From contig CP075370.1 of the NCBI GenBank assembly GCA_019454225.1, positions 1,974,001-2,038,000 on the forward strand: 64,000 nt of DNA, written 5' to 3'. This DNA is from Paracoccaceae bacterium. GTDB taxonomy: Bacteria > Pseudomonadota > Alphaproteobacteria > Rhodobacterales > Rhodobacteraceae. The translations under genes were made by a program, and so were the position numbers. Positions 39,222 to 48,312 of the stretch are shown piece by piece (position 1 is the stretch's first letter; the number at the start of each line of letters is the position of its first letter). The notes under the pieces were generated by a model. The model was not told where the DNA came from, made no database searches, and saw only the letters and a program-made list of their open reading frames with translations.

Positions 39222-40271
39222 ATGGTTGACCTCACCGCCCCCTCTTCGCTGGCCCGCAGGATCGGCGCCGGCACCGGCATCGCCCTCGCGGCGGCAGCGG
39301 TGCTCTTGGTTTCCGCCGTCGTTGCGGTGTCGGTGGGGGCGGTGGCCATTCCCCTGGGGACGGTCTGGGGCGTCGCCCTGGACCGCATCCTGCCAGGGGT
39401 CGTGACCCCGGACTGGAGCGCGGGGCGCGCCAACATCGTCTGGGAAATCCGCTTTCCCCGGGTGGTGCTGGCGGGACTGGTCGGGGCGGGGCTGGGTCTT
39501 GTCGGGGCCGCGTTGCAGGCCGTTACCCGCAATCCGCTGGCGGACCCGCATCTTCTGGGTATCTCGTCCGGAGGGGCGCTCGGCGCGATTGCTGCGCTGC
39601 TGCACACCGGGTTGTTCCTGGGGCTGCTGACCGTGCCGCTGCTGGCCTTCTGTGGCGCGCTTTGCGCCACGATACTGGTGCTGGGTGTCGCCCGACTGGC
39701 CGGGGCAACCAGTGCAGACCGTCTGGTCCTCGCGGGGGTCGCCGTCAGCTTCGTCATCATGGCCTGCGCCAATATCCTGATCTTTCTGGGCGATCCCAAG
39801 GCCGCGCATACGGTGGTGTTCTGGATGCTGGGCGGGCTGGGCCTGGCGCAATGGGCCCATCTGCTTTGGCCGCTGGCCGTGTTGGTGCCTTGCGGCCTGT
39901 GGCTTTGGGCGCAGGCGGGGCGGCTCAACGCCATGAGCCTCGGGGATGAAACGGCGGCCAGCCTCGGGATCGAGGTGGGACGGTTCCGCCTTGCCATCTT
40001 CGTGATGGCGGCGCTGATCACCGGGGTGATGGTCGCGTTCTCCGGCCTGATCGGGTTTGTGGGGCTGATGATGCCGCATCTGGTGCGGTTGGTCGTCGGC
40101 GGGGACAATGCCCGCGTGCTGCCGGGATCGGCACTGGCGGGGGCGGTGTTCCTTATCTGGGCCGACGCCGCTGCCCGGACCGTCATGGCGCCCGAAGATA
40201 TCCCGATCGGCGTGGTCACCGGCCTTTGCGGCGGGATCTTCTTCATCTGGATGATGGCCCGCAACCGCTGA
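39222..40271 (+). CDS. btuC: Cobalamin ABC importer, permease (FecCD family)
   Basis: 349 aa, about 10 hydrophobic segments. FecCD/BtuC motifs are EIRFPRVVLAGLVGAGLGLVG, GAALQAVTRNPLADPHLLGIS and FVGLMMPHLVRLVVG (the coupling region). It forms the channel with BtuD. It completes a D-F-C gene order after the riboswitch and DUF1636. The operon appears to end at the hairpin just after the stop. Confidence 0.9.
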   Translation: MVDLTAPSSLARRIGAGTGIALAAAAVLLVSAVVAVSVGAVAIPLGTVWGVALDRILPGVVTPDWSAGRANIVWEIRFPRVVLAGLVGAGLGLVGAALQAVTRNPLADPHLLGISSGGALGAIAALLHTGLFLGLLTVPLLAFCGALCATILVLGVARLAGATSADRLVLAGVAVSFVIMACANILIFLGDPKAAHTVVFWMLGGLGLAQWAHLLWPLAVLVPCGLWLWAQAGRLNAMSLGDETAASLGIEVGRFRLAIFVMAALITGVMVAFSGLIGFVGLMMPHLVRLVVGGDNARVLPGSALAGAVFLIWADAAARTVMAPEDIPIGVVTGLCGGIFFIWMMARNR

Positions 40272-40303
40272 GGTCCGTTCATTTACCCCCAAGGGGGCGG
40301 ACC
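40272..40303 (+). terminator. Hairpin after btuC, possible terminator
   Basis: GGTCCG (40272-40277) pairs with CGGACC (40298-40303), with an inner CCCCC/GGGGG pair (40286-40297) and an eight-base bulge. It begins at the last base of the stop codon. There is no T run, so it may act in Rho-aided termination or only as an RNA end stabiliser. Confidence 0.45.
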
Positions 40304-40589
40304 GGCCCCGCGCAAGCCAGAGCTCGGCGGTCCGTGCAGCATCGACCCCGGGGACACAGGGCACCGCAGGGCCGCCAGCCAGGCCACGAAGCGGGCAAGA
40401 CGCAGCCCCGGCAGCGCCGAGCACCCCTACGCAGACGGGTCTTTGCCGCCACGCCGCGGGCCCATCTGACCTGCCATCGGTCCTTCATCCAGCCACGATC
40501 GGAACCCGGCAGTGATTCACGCCTGTTGGCTCGGGGTGGGCGATCGCCCGCGCGCGGAACGCTCATCGCATGCGGCGGGACGGGTGGTA
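40304..40589. other. Non-coding gap between convergent btuC and sulfotransferase genes
   Basis: With the hairpin above this gap is 318 bases. It is GC-rich and Arg/Pro-coding in most frames, with no gene or clear signal seen. Confidence 0.5.
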
Positions 40590-41186
40590 TCAGCCCTCGG
40601 CCCGCTCCTCATACAGCGCATAGTCAGCCGCGGCCGCCCGCCGCAGACGCGACTCGTTCTCGGGCGAGAGTTTCAGCGACGCGACGGGCGAGACGTTCAC
40701 CCGGGGCAGGATGATCTCGCAATCCAGCCGTTCTTCCAGGAAGGCCACGAAACGGTCGATCCGCTCATAGCGGAACAGGCGGTCGATCCCCTTGCCGTTT
40801 CGCGGCTGCAGGAACCGCGCCTGCGAACCGACCGCTGCCGCCTCGGGCTGCGGATCGTCGCACCAGGCCTGCACGAATGCGTCAAAGCTCATGCCCTTCG
40901 TGCTTTTCCTTTGATCGGTCACATCATCGCGTGAGCGATACCTGTACCAGCTTCCCAGCCAGTCGCGCGGTTCGCGCATCAGCGCCACAACGGTGAAGTC
41001 ATGCCCCGAGGCTGCTGCAAGATACGGCCCCATGAAACGGTGATAGCGCTGCACGGTCGTGTGCTTCAGCACGGGTGGCCGCTGCACCGATACGGAGGCG
41101 AGTGATTCGAGCGCCATTGCGATGGCCGTCGATCCGGTCTTGGGGGTTGCGAGAAATGCCAGCCGTTGATCCCAGAAGACGAGCAT
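40590..41186 (-). CDS. Sulfotransferase-fold protein
   Basis: 198 aa. The start LVFWDQRLAFLATPKTGSTAIAM holds a PAPS-loop motif (TPKTGST, about 14-20), and VVALMREPRDWLGSWYRYRS resembles the 3'-phosphate-binding segment with its Arg and Ser. It is shorter than typical carbohydrate sulfotransferases and lacks a signal. It has a monocistronic setting, divergent from recA. Substrate unknown; it may sulfate a surface polymer like the enzyme at 18804, but they are not close relatives in sequence. Confidence 0.75.
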   Translation of the reverse strand: MLVFWDQRLAFLATPKTGSTAIAMALESLASVSVQRPPVLKHTTVQRYHRFMGPYLAAASGHDFTVVALMREPRDWLGSWYRYRSRDDVTDQRKSTKGMSFDAFVQAWCDDPQPEAAAVGSQARFLQPRNGKGIDRLFRYERIDRFVAFLEERLDCEIILPRVNVSPVASLKLSPENESRLRRAAAADYALYEERAEG

Positions 41187-41278
41187 TCGTGCCCCTTGTC
41201 ATGCCGCCGCATGTTTCGCGGCACGCGTAAACTAGCCGTTAACCGATGCGTGAAAAAGCTGGTTTTCAGAGAATGCGA

Positions 41279-41307
41279 TTGATCTGTTCCCGTTTTGATC
41301 GCATAAG
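41279..41307 (+). promoter_or_regulatory. recA: Probable recA promoter
   Basis: TTGATC (41279-41284) and CATAAG (41302-41307) are separated by 17 bases, a fair sigma-70 fit. The predicted start of transcription falls within the LexA box that follows. Confidence 0.5.
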
Positions 41308-41312
41308 GTCGG

Positions 41313-41327
41313 GAACAAGTGTGGAAC
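41313..41327. promoter_or_regulatory. LexA (SOS) box, alphaproteobacterial type
   Basis: GAAC (41313-41316), seven bases, GAAC (41324-41327): an exact GAAC-N7-GAAC direct repeat, the known alphaproteobacterial LexA site, here 50 bases before the recA start. Confidence 0.88.
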
Positions 41328-41376
41328 ATCACGGCAATTGCTGCCTTGCGGCGGCTATGGAATAAGGAGGCGGACG

Positions 41377-42444
<1,068 letters not shown>

Positions 42445-42566
42445 GGCGCGGGACGGGTTCGCACCATCGCCGGGGCCCGCACGGCCACGCGGCGATGGAC
42501 AGCCCTCACTGGCGGCGATAAACGGAACGCCACCCGAAGTTCCGCCGCGAAAGGGCCGCCCGACCT

Positions 42567-45221
42567 ATGCCGTCGCTGACCGAGATCCGCTCGACCTTCC
42601 TCGACTTCTTTGCCCGGAACGGGCACCGCGTGGTCGCGTCCAGCCCGCTGGTGCCACGGAACGATCCCACGCTGATGTTCGCGAATTCCGGGATGGTGCA
42701 GTTCAAGAACTGCTTCACCGGCGTGGAGCGGCGCGACTATGTGCGGGCCACCACCGCGCAGAAATGCGTGCGCGCAGGCGGGAAGCACAACGATCTGGAC
42801 AACGTGGGCTACACGGCCCGGCATCACACGTTCTTCGAGATGCTGGGAAACTTCAGCTTCGGCGACTATTTCAAGTCGGATGCGATCCCCTTTGCCTGGG
42901 AACTGCTGACGCGGGATTTCGACATCCCGAAGGATCGCCTTCTGGTCACCGTCTACCACACCGATGACGAGGCGGCGGCAATCTGGAAAAGCGTCGCGGG
43001 ACTGCCGGATGACCGCATCATCCGCATCCCCACCGATGACAATTTCTGGCGCATGGGCCCGACCGGTCCCTGCGGCCCCTGCACCGAGATATTCTTCGAC
43101 CATGGCCCCGGGATCTGGGGCGGACCGCCGGGCAGTGCGGAGCAGGACGGTGACCGGTTCATCGAGATCTGGAACCTCGTGTTCATGCAGAACGAGCAGA
43201 TGCAGGATGGCACGCTGCGCACGCTCGACATGCAGTCGATCGACACCGGCATGGGGCTGGAGCGGATCGGCGCGTTGCTGCAGGGCAAGCACGACAACTA
43301 CGATACCGACCTGATGCGCAGCCTGATCGAGGCCTCGGCCCATGCCACCGGCGCCGATCCGGACGGTTCGGGCAAGGTGCACCACCGGGTCATTGCAGAC
43401 CACCTGCGGTCCACCTCCTTCCTGATCGCAGATGGCGTCACGCCCTCGAACGAGGGGCGCGGCTATGTGCTGCGCCGCATCATGCGTCGCGCGATGCGGC
43501 ATGCGCATCAGCTGGGCGCGCAAGACCCGGTCATGCACCGGCTGGTGCCGACACTCGTTCGTCAGATGGGCGGGGCCTATCCCGAACTGACCCAGGCGCA
43601 GGCATTGATCGAAGAGACCCTGCGTTCGGAAGAGACACGGTTCCGCCAGACGCTGGACCGTGGCCTGCGATTGCTGGATGACGAGCTTTCCCGCATTCCG
43701 GAAGGCGCCGACCTGCCGGGAGCCGCGGCCTTCAAGCTGTATGACACCTATGGCTTCCCGCTCGACCTGACGCAGGATGCCCTGCGCGAGAAGGGCCGGG
43801 CCGTCGATGTGGCGGGCTTCGATGCGGCCATGGCCGAGCAGAAGGCGAAGGCGCGCGCAAGCTGGGCGGGAACGGGCGAGGCCAAGGATGCCGCGATCTG
43901 GTTCGATCTCGCAGAGGCGCATGGCACCACCGAGTTTCTGGGCTATGAGACCGAGACGGCCGAAGGCCAGATCGTTGCCCTGGTGGTCGCCGGTTCCGAG
44001 ATCGGCTCTGCCGAAACCGGTGCGCAGGTGCAGATCGTTGTGAACCAGACGCCGTTCTATGCGGAAAGCGGCGGGCAGGTGGGTGACCATGGATATGTCC
44101 GCACCGATACCGGTCTTGCGCGGGTGACCGACACGCGGAAATCGGCCGGCGTGTTCATCCATGTGGCCGAGGTGGTCGAGGGCACGGTGCTGCGCGGACA
44201 GCCCGCGAAGCTGGAGGTGGACCACGCTCGCCGCAGTGCCATCCGGGCCAACCATACGGCAACGCATTTGGTGCATGAGGCCCTGCGCCGGGCGCTTGGC
44301 GATCACGTCGCGCAGAAGGGCAGCCTGAATGCGCCGGACCGCCTGCGCTTTGACTTCAGCCACGGCAAGGCGCTGACGGCAGCGGAGCTTGCGCAGGTCG
44401 AGGCAGAGGTGAATGGCTATGTGCGGCAGAACGCACCGGTCGAGACGCGGATCATGACGCCGGACGATGCGCGGGCCATCGGCGCGCAGGCGCTGTTCGG
44501 CGAGAAATATGGCGACGAGGTGCGTGTCGTGTCGATGGGGCGCCTGCCCGGTTCCGGCAAGGGTGCCGATGGCGCGACCTACAGCCTGGAGCTGTGCGGT
44601 GGAACGCATGTGGCGCGGACCGGCGACATCGGGGCCTTCGTCATGCTGGGCGACGCTGCATCGGCTGCCGGGGTGCGGCGCATCGAGGCGCTGACGGGGC
44701 AGGCCGCGCTGTCCCATCTGCGGGCGCAGGACGCACGGCTGTCCGAGATCGCGGCAGCGCTGAAGGCGCAGGCCGCGGAGGTTGTCGACCGCGTGCGCGC
44801 GCTTGTCGAGGAGCGCCGCGCGCTCCAGAACGAGGTGGCGCAGCTGCGCCGTGAACTTGCCATGGGCGGCTCGGGCGAGGGGGCGGCGACGCGCGATGTC
44901 GGGGGCGTGGCGTTCCTGGCGCAGACGCTGACCGGTGTGTCGGGCAGGGACCTACCCGCCCTGATCGACGAGATGAAGGGGCGGATCGGTTCGGGCGTCG
45001 TGCTGCTGATCGCGGACACGGGCGCCAAGCCCGCGGTCGCGGCCGGGGTGACAGCCGACCTGACGGGCCGCATCAGTGCGGTGACGCTGGCCCGTGCCGC
45101 TGCCGAGGCCATGGGTGGCAAGGGTGGTGGCGGCCGCCCCGACATGGCGCAGGCGGGTGGCGCCGACATTGCCCTGGCGGGTGCCGCCATCGCCGCCGCC
45201 GAAACCGTGCTGAAAGGATAG
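42567..45221 (+). CDS. alaS: Alanyl-tRNA synthetase
   Basis: 884 aa, full length. It has a class II catalytic core at the start ([36 protein letters not shown]), an editing domain with the zinc motif [12 protein letters not shown] and CGGTH in [14 protein letters not shown], and a C-terminal DHHA1 domain ([12 protein letters not shown]). It charges tRNA-Ala. It lies 122 bases after recA, a common neighbour in bacteria, and 3 bases before the DUF1330 gene. Confidence 0.98.
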   Translation: MPSLTEIRSTFLDFFARNGHRVVASSPLVPRNDPTLMFANSGMVQFKNCFTGVERRDYVRATTAQKCVRAGGKHNDLDNVGYTARHHTFFEMLGNFSFGDYFKSDAIPFAWELLTRDFDIPKDRLLVTVYHTDDEAAAIWKSVAGLPDDRIIRIPTDDNFWRMGPTGPCGPCTEIFFDHGPGIWGGPPGSAEQDGDRFIEIWNLVFMQNEQMQDGTLRTLDMQSIDTGMGLERIGALLQGKHDNYDTDLMRSLIEASAHATGADPDGSGKVHHRVIADHLRSTSFLIADGVTPSNEGRGYVLRRIMRRAMRHAHQLGAQDPVMHRLVPTLVRQMGGAYPELTQAQALIEETLRSEETRFRQTLDRGLRLLDDELSRIPEGADLPGAAAFKLYDTYGFPLDLTQDALREKGRAVDVAGFDAAMAEQKAKARASWAGTGEAKDAAIWFDLAEAHGTTEFLGYETETAEGQIVALVVAGSEIGSAETGAQVQIVVNQTPFYAESGGQVGDHGYVRTDTGLARVTDTRKSAGVFIHVAEVVEGTVLRGQPAKLEVDHARRSAIRANHTATHLVHEALRRALGDHVAQKGSLNAPDRLRFDFSHGKALTAAELAQVEAEVNGYVRQNAPVETRIMTPDDARAIGAQALFGEKYGDEVRVVSMGRLPGSGKGADGATYSLELCGGTHVARTGDIGAFVMLGDAASAAGVRRIEALTGQAALSHLRAQDARLSEIAAALKAQAAEVVDRVRALVEERRALQNEVAQLRRELAMGGSGEGAATRDVGGVAFLAQTLTGVSGRDLPALIDEMKGRIGSGVVLLIADTGAKPAVAAGVTADLTGRISAVTLARAAAEAMGGKGGGGRPDMAQAGGADIALAGAAIAAAETVLKG

Positions 45222-45224
45222 ACC

Positions 45225-45515
45225 ATGCCGACCGCGCTGTGGATCGCCCATGTGACCGTGACCGATGTCGAGGCCTATGGCCGGTACGCCAAGGGGGCGA
45301 CCGAGGCGATCGCCGCACATGGCGGGGTGTTCCTTGCCCGCGGTGGCCGCCATGTGCAGCTGGAGGGTACCGATCGCGCACGCAACGTGGTCGCGCGGTT
45401 CCCCAGCCTTGAGGCGGCGGTCGACTGCTACAACTCGACGGCCTATCAGGCGGCGCTCGACCACGCGCGAGGCGCGGCCGTGCGTGATCTGGTGGTGGTC
45501 GAAGAGGCGTCCTGA
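45225..45515 (+). CDS. DUF1330 domain protein
   Basis: 96 aa, ferredoxin-like dimeric alpha/beta barrel protein. The family pattern is visible: ALWIAHVTVTDVEAYGRYAKGA, then GGRHVQLEGTDRARNVVARFPS and CYNSTAYQAALDHA. The function of DUF1330 is not established. It starts 3 bases after alaS and so is likely cotranscribed. Confidence 0.88.
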   Translation: MPTALWIAHVTVTDVEAYGRYAKGATEAIAAHGGVFLARGGRHVQLEGTDRARNVVARFPSLEAAVDCYNSTAYQAALDHARGAAVRDLVVVEEAS

Positions 45516-45615
45516 AACACCGCGCAACGCGATGTGATGGCCTGCGGCGCTAGGCGCCGCTGTTCATTCCCGCTAGGATGCGACAAACAACAAGGCCGGG
45601 GCAGGGCTGAACGTC

Positions 45616-46407
45616 ATGTGCAGGTGGGCCGCCTACATCGGGGCGCCGATTTTTCTTGAGGATATCGTCAGCCGTCCGGATCATTCCCTGATCCGCCAGA
45701 GCCACTGCGCGACGCGCTGCCCGACAGCAACAAATGCCGACGGATTCGGGATTGCGTGGTACGGCGAACGGCAAGAGCCGGGGCTCTATCGCGATGTCTA
45801 TCCCGCCTGGTCGGACCCGAACCTGCGCAGTCTGACCGCGCAGGTGCGATCGGGGCTGTTCCTGGCGCATGTCCGGGCCTCGACCGGCACGGCCACCAGC
45901 CGGAACAACTGCCATCCGTTCGCGGTCGGGCGGTGGTCCTTCATGCACAACGGGCAGGTCGGTGGATACGAGTCGTTTCGCCGGGATGCCGACATGATGA
46001 TCCCCGAGGCGCTGTATCCCTATCGCCGCGGTGCCACCGACAGCGAGGCGCTGTTCCTGGTCGCCCTTTCGGAAGGGCTGGACAGTGACCCCCGGGGCGC
46101 GATGCGCCGTGCCGTGGCGCGGTTCGAGGGGCTGGCCGAGGCGCGAGGGATCGCCCCCGACGTCCGGATGACCTGCGCATTGTCGGATGGCCAGCGGCTT
46201 TACGCGTTGCGCTATGCGACGACAGGCACGGCACCGACGCTGTATCACCGCTGGTCGGACAGTCGCGCCGGGCGGGCGGTGGTGTCCGAACCTCTGGACC
46301 TGGGCGAGACCGGCTGGGAGGAAGTGCCCGAGGCGACGTTCTGCACCTTCGCCGCTTCCGATGTCAGCCTGATGCCGTTCGCGCCTTCGTTACAGGCCGC
46401 TGCCTGA
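45616..46407 (+). CDS. Class II glutamine amidotransferase (EgtC/YafJ-like)
   Basis: 263 aa. The nucleophile Cys2 follows the initiator Met (MCRWAAY), exposed on Met removal. Other Ntn-hydrolase elements are NADGFGIAWYG, HVRASTGTATSRNNCHPF and FMHNGQV. It resembles YafJ and the ergothioneine enzyme EgtC. No egtB/egtD genes are nearby, so the physiological substrate is uncertain. The gene stands alone, about 100 bases after the DUF1330 gene. Confidence 0.9.
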   Translation: MCRWAAYIGAPIFLEDIVSRPDHSLIRQSHCATRCPTATNADGFGIAWYGERQEPGLYRDVYPAWSDPNLRSLTAQVRSGLFLAHVRASTGTATSRNNCHPFAVGRWSFMHNGQVGGYESFRRDADMMIPEALYPYRRGATDSEALFLVALSEGLDSDPRGAMRRAVARFEGLAEARGIAPDVRMTCALSDGQRLYALRYATTGTAPTLYHRWSDSRAGRAVVSEPLDLGETGWEEVPEATFCTFAASDVSLMPFAPSLQAAA

Positions 46408-46449
46408 AGCGGGCTTGTACTGGGCACCTCCCGGGCTAGGCTGCGCGGC

Positions 46450-46998
46450 ATGAGAGTGTTGCGATTGGTTCTTCTGTTCCTGCTCCTGGCTGCGCCGGTG
46501 GCGGCAGACGTGTGGCAGGCGGCGCGTGATCCTGGCGCGGTGCTGATCATGCGGCACGCCATCGCGCCGGGCGTCGGCGATCCGCCGGAGTTCCGGCTGG
46601 ACGATTGCGCGACGCAGCGGAACCTCGACCAGCGGGGGCGCCTGCAGGCGCGAGCGATCGGGCGCATGCTTGCGGTCCGCGGCCTGCAACCTGATCGCAT
46701 CCTGACAAGCCAATGGTGCCGCGCGCGCGATACGGCGCAGTTCCTGGGTCTGGGCGAACCCGAGGCGTTTCCGGTGCTGAACTCGTTCTTCGGTGATTTT
46801 CCCAACGAACCGGCGCAGACGGCTGCGTTGCGCCGCTTTCTGGCGGAAGGCGATCTTCGTGCGCGCCTTCTTCTCGTGACGCATCAGGTGAACATCACGG
46901 CGCTGACGGGCCTCGTGCCCCGTGCCGGCGAAATCGTCGTGCTGTCGCGCGACGGATTCGGCCGCATTGCCGTGGCCGGGCGCATACCGCCGCCCTGA
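46450..46998 (+). CDS. Histidine phosphatase family protein, exported
   Basis: 182 aa. A signal peptide (residues 2-20, ending APVAA) is followed by the catalytic LIMRHAIAPG motif with its Arg-His pair, NLDQRGRLQARAIG, and the second His in LLVTHQVNITAL. It is probably a periplasmic acid phosphatase of the SixA/phytase-like branch. The substrate is not clear. Confidence 0.9.
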   Translation: MRVLRLVLLFLLLAAPVAADVWQAARDPGAVLIMRHAIAPGVGDPPEFRLDDCATQRNLDQRGRLQARAIGRMLAVRGLQPDRILTSQWCRARDTAQFLGLGEPEAFPVLNSFFGDFPNEPAQTAALRRFLAEGDLRARLLLVTHQVNITALTGLVPRAGEIVVLSRDGFGRIAVAGRIPPP

Positions 46999-47080
46999 AC
47001 GGGCGACGTTCGCCAGTTGCCCGCAAATCGGCCTGTCGCGGTCAGACCTGCGGCAGCGGCCGCAGAAAATGGCCCGCGCG

Positions 47081-47108
47081 AAAAAAAAGGCCGAGCAAAA
47101 GCTCGGCC
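47081..47108 (-). terminator. Intrinsic terminator after LysR gene (minus strand)
   Basis: A perfect 8-bp stem, GGCCGAGC (47089-47096) and GCTCGGCC (47101-47108) with a 4-base loop, is followed on the minus strand by eight T (47088-47081). It should end the LysR transcript from 47257. About 150 bases between them hold no clear gene. Confidence 0.85.
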
Positions 47109-47256
47109 CAAGTCCAACAGGGAGGTATGAAGGTGGGCGCGAGCCCGCCCTTCGCCATCCGAAATAGGGTGGCTTTTGATGCCGCGCAAGTGTGCCTTTG
47201 TCGCACATATTGCAGATCCGCTATGCGTTCAACGCATGGCGATTGTCATGGTGCGT

Positions 47257-48150
47257 TCACGTCTGCTGACGCTTCCGGTAGGCGAAGATCTCTTCGGTCA
47301 CGAAATCCCGGAACGCCGCCACGCGCTTGGAATGCCGCAACTCCTCGGGGTAGGCCAGAAAAACCGGGACCTCGGCCGATTCGATGTCCGGCAGCACGCG
47401 CACCAGTTTGGGGAAATCCTCGGTCAGATAGTCCGGCAAGACCCCGATCCCGAGGTTCGACAGAACACCCTGCAGGACCCCGAAGTAGTTGTTTACGGTC
47501 AGGGTCGAGGGCACATCATGCGCCATCAGTTGCTGCACCAGAAGCGCGCCCGCACTGACCTGCGGGGTTCCGGGATGCTGGCAGATCAGCCGGTGGCTGC
47601 GGAAATCTTCCATCGTGGCGGGGGTTCCGGCCTCGGACAGATATTCGGGTGTCGCGTAAAGCCGCATGTTGATGGTCATCAGGCGGCGGCGGATGAGATC
47701 GGCCTGGCTTGGCTCCTTCATGCGGATCGCCACATCGGCCTCGCGCATCGGCAGGTCAAGCACACGCTCCTCCAGCATCAGGTCGATCTTGAGGCTGGGA
47801 AACTTGCGGTAAAGCGCGGGCAGGCGGGGGGCCAGCCACAGCGTGCCAAAGCCGGTGGTTGTGGTGACGCGCAGCTCGCCGAACACCTCGTCCTCGCTGT
47901 CGCGAATGCGGGCTGCGGCGGCATCCAGCCGCTTCACCATCGCCGTCGTGGCGTCGAACAGCAGCTCGCCCTGCTCGGTCAGAATCAGGCCCCGCGCGTG
48001 GCGGTGGAACAGGGTCACGCCCAGGGTCTCTTCCAGGGCACGGATCTGGCGGCTGACGGCCGACTGGCTGAGGTGCAGCGTGTCCCCCGCATGCGTCAGG
48101 CTGCCCGCGTCGGCGACCGCGTGAAATATCCGAAGCTTGTCCCAATCCAT
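47257..48150 (-). CDS. LysR family transcriptional regulator
   Basis: 297 aa. The N-terminus MDWDKLRIFHAVADAGSL is a well-known pattern in Rhodobacterales LysR proteins, followed by the helix-turn-helix (LHLSQSAVSRQIRALEE) and a periplasmic-binding-protein-like effector domain. ATG 48150 is chosen over an in-frame GTG at 48186. It is divergent from the indolepyruvate oxidoreductase gene and is the likely regulator of it; the effector is unknown. Confidence 0.92.
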   Translation of the reverse strand: MDWDKLRIFHAVADAGSLTHAGDTLHLSQSAVSRQIRALEETLGVTLFHRHARGLILTEQGELLFDATTAMVKRLDAAAARIRDSEDEVFGELRVTTTTGFGTLWLAPRLPALYRKFPSLKIDLMLEERVLDLPMREADVAIRMKEPSQADLIRRRLMTINMRLYATPEYLSEAGTPATMEDFRSHRLICQHPGTPQVSAGALLVQQLMAHDVPSTLTVNNYFGVLQGVLSNLGIGVLPDYLTEDFPKLVRVLPDIESAEVPVFLAYPEELRHSKRVAAFRDFVTEEIFAYRKRQQT

Positions 48151-48169
48151 CGGCGCAACTCTCTTCAAC

Positions 48170-48239
48170 TTGTCGGGCGCTAACACGCGCGGATCGAGAT
48201 AGACACTATTCTTGTCAGGTGAACGTCGATTCCCGACAA
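48170..48239. promoter_or_regulatory. Repeated TTGTC(G/A)GG elements in the LysR/IOR divergent region
   Basis: TTGTCGGG (48170-48177) has an inverted match CCCGACAA (48232-48239), and TTGTCAGG (48212-48219) is a near copy in direct orientation. They lie between the LysR gene and its divergent target and could be regulator half-sites. The spacings are not the classic LysR T-N11-A form. Confidence 0.4.
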
Positions 48240-48312
48240 ATTTTCCGCTTTGTGGGTCAGTGTTATTGACCTATCATCAGGACCAAGTCGCTGTGGGCAT
48301 GGGAGGTGCGTC

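Noticed and set aside
47127-47558. Small plus-strand gene starting after GGGAGGT near 47120
   Set aside because: Its product is Arg/Pro/Cys-rich without family features and runs antisense into the LysR gene.
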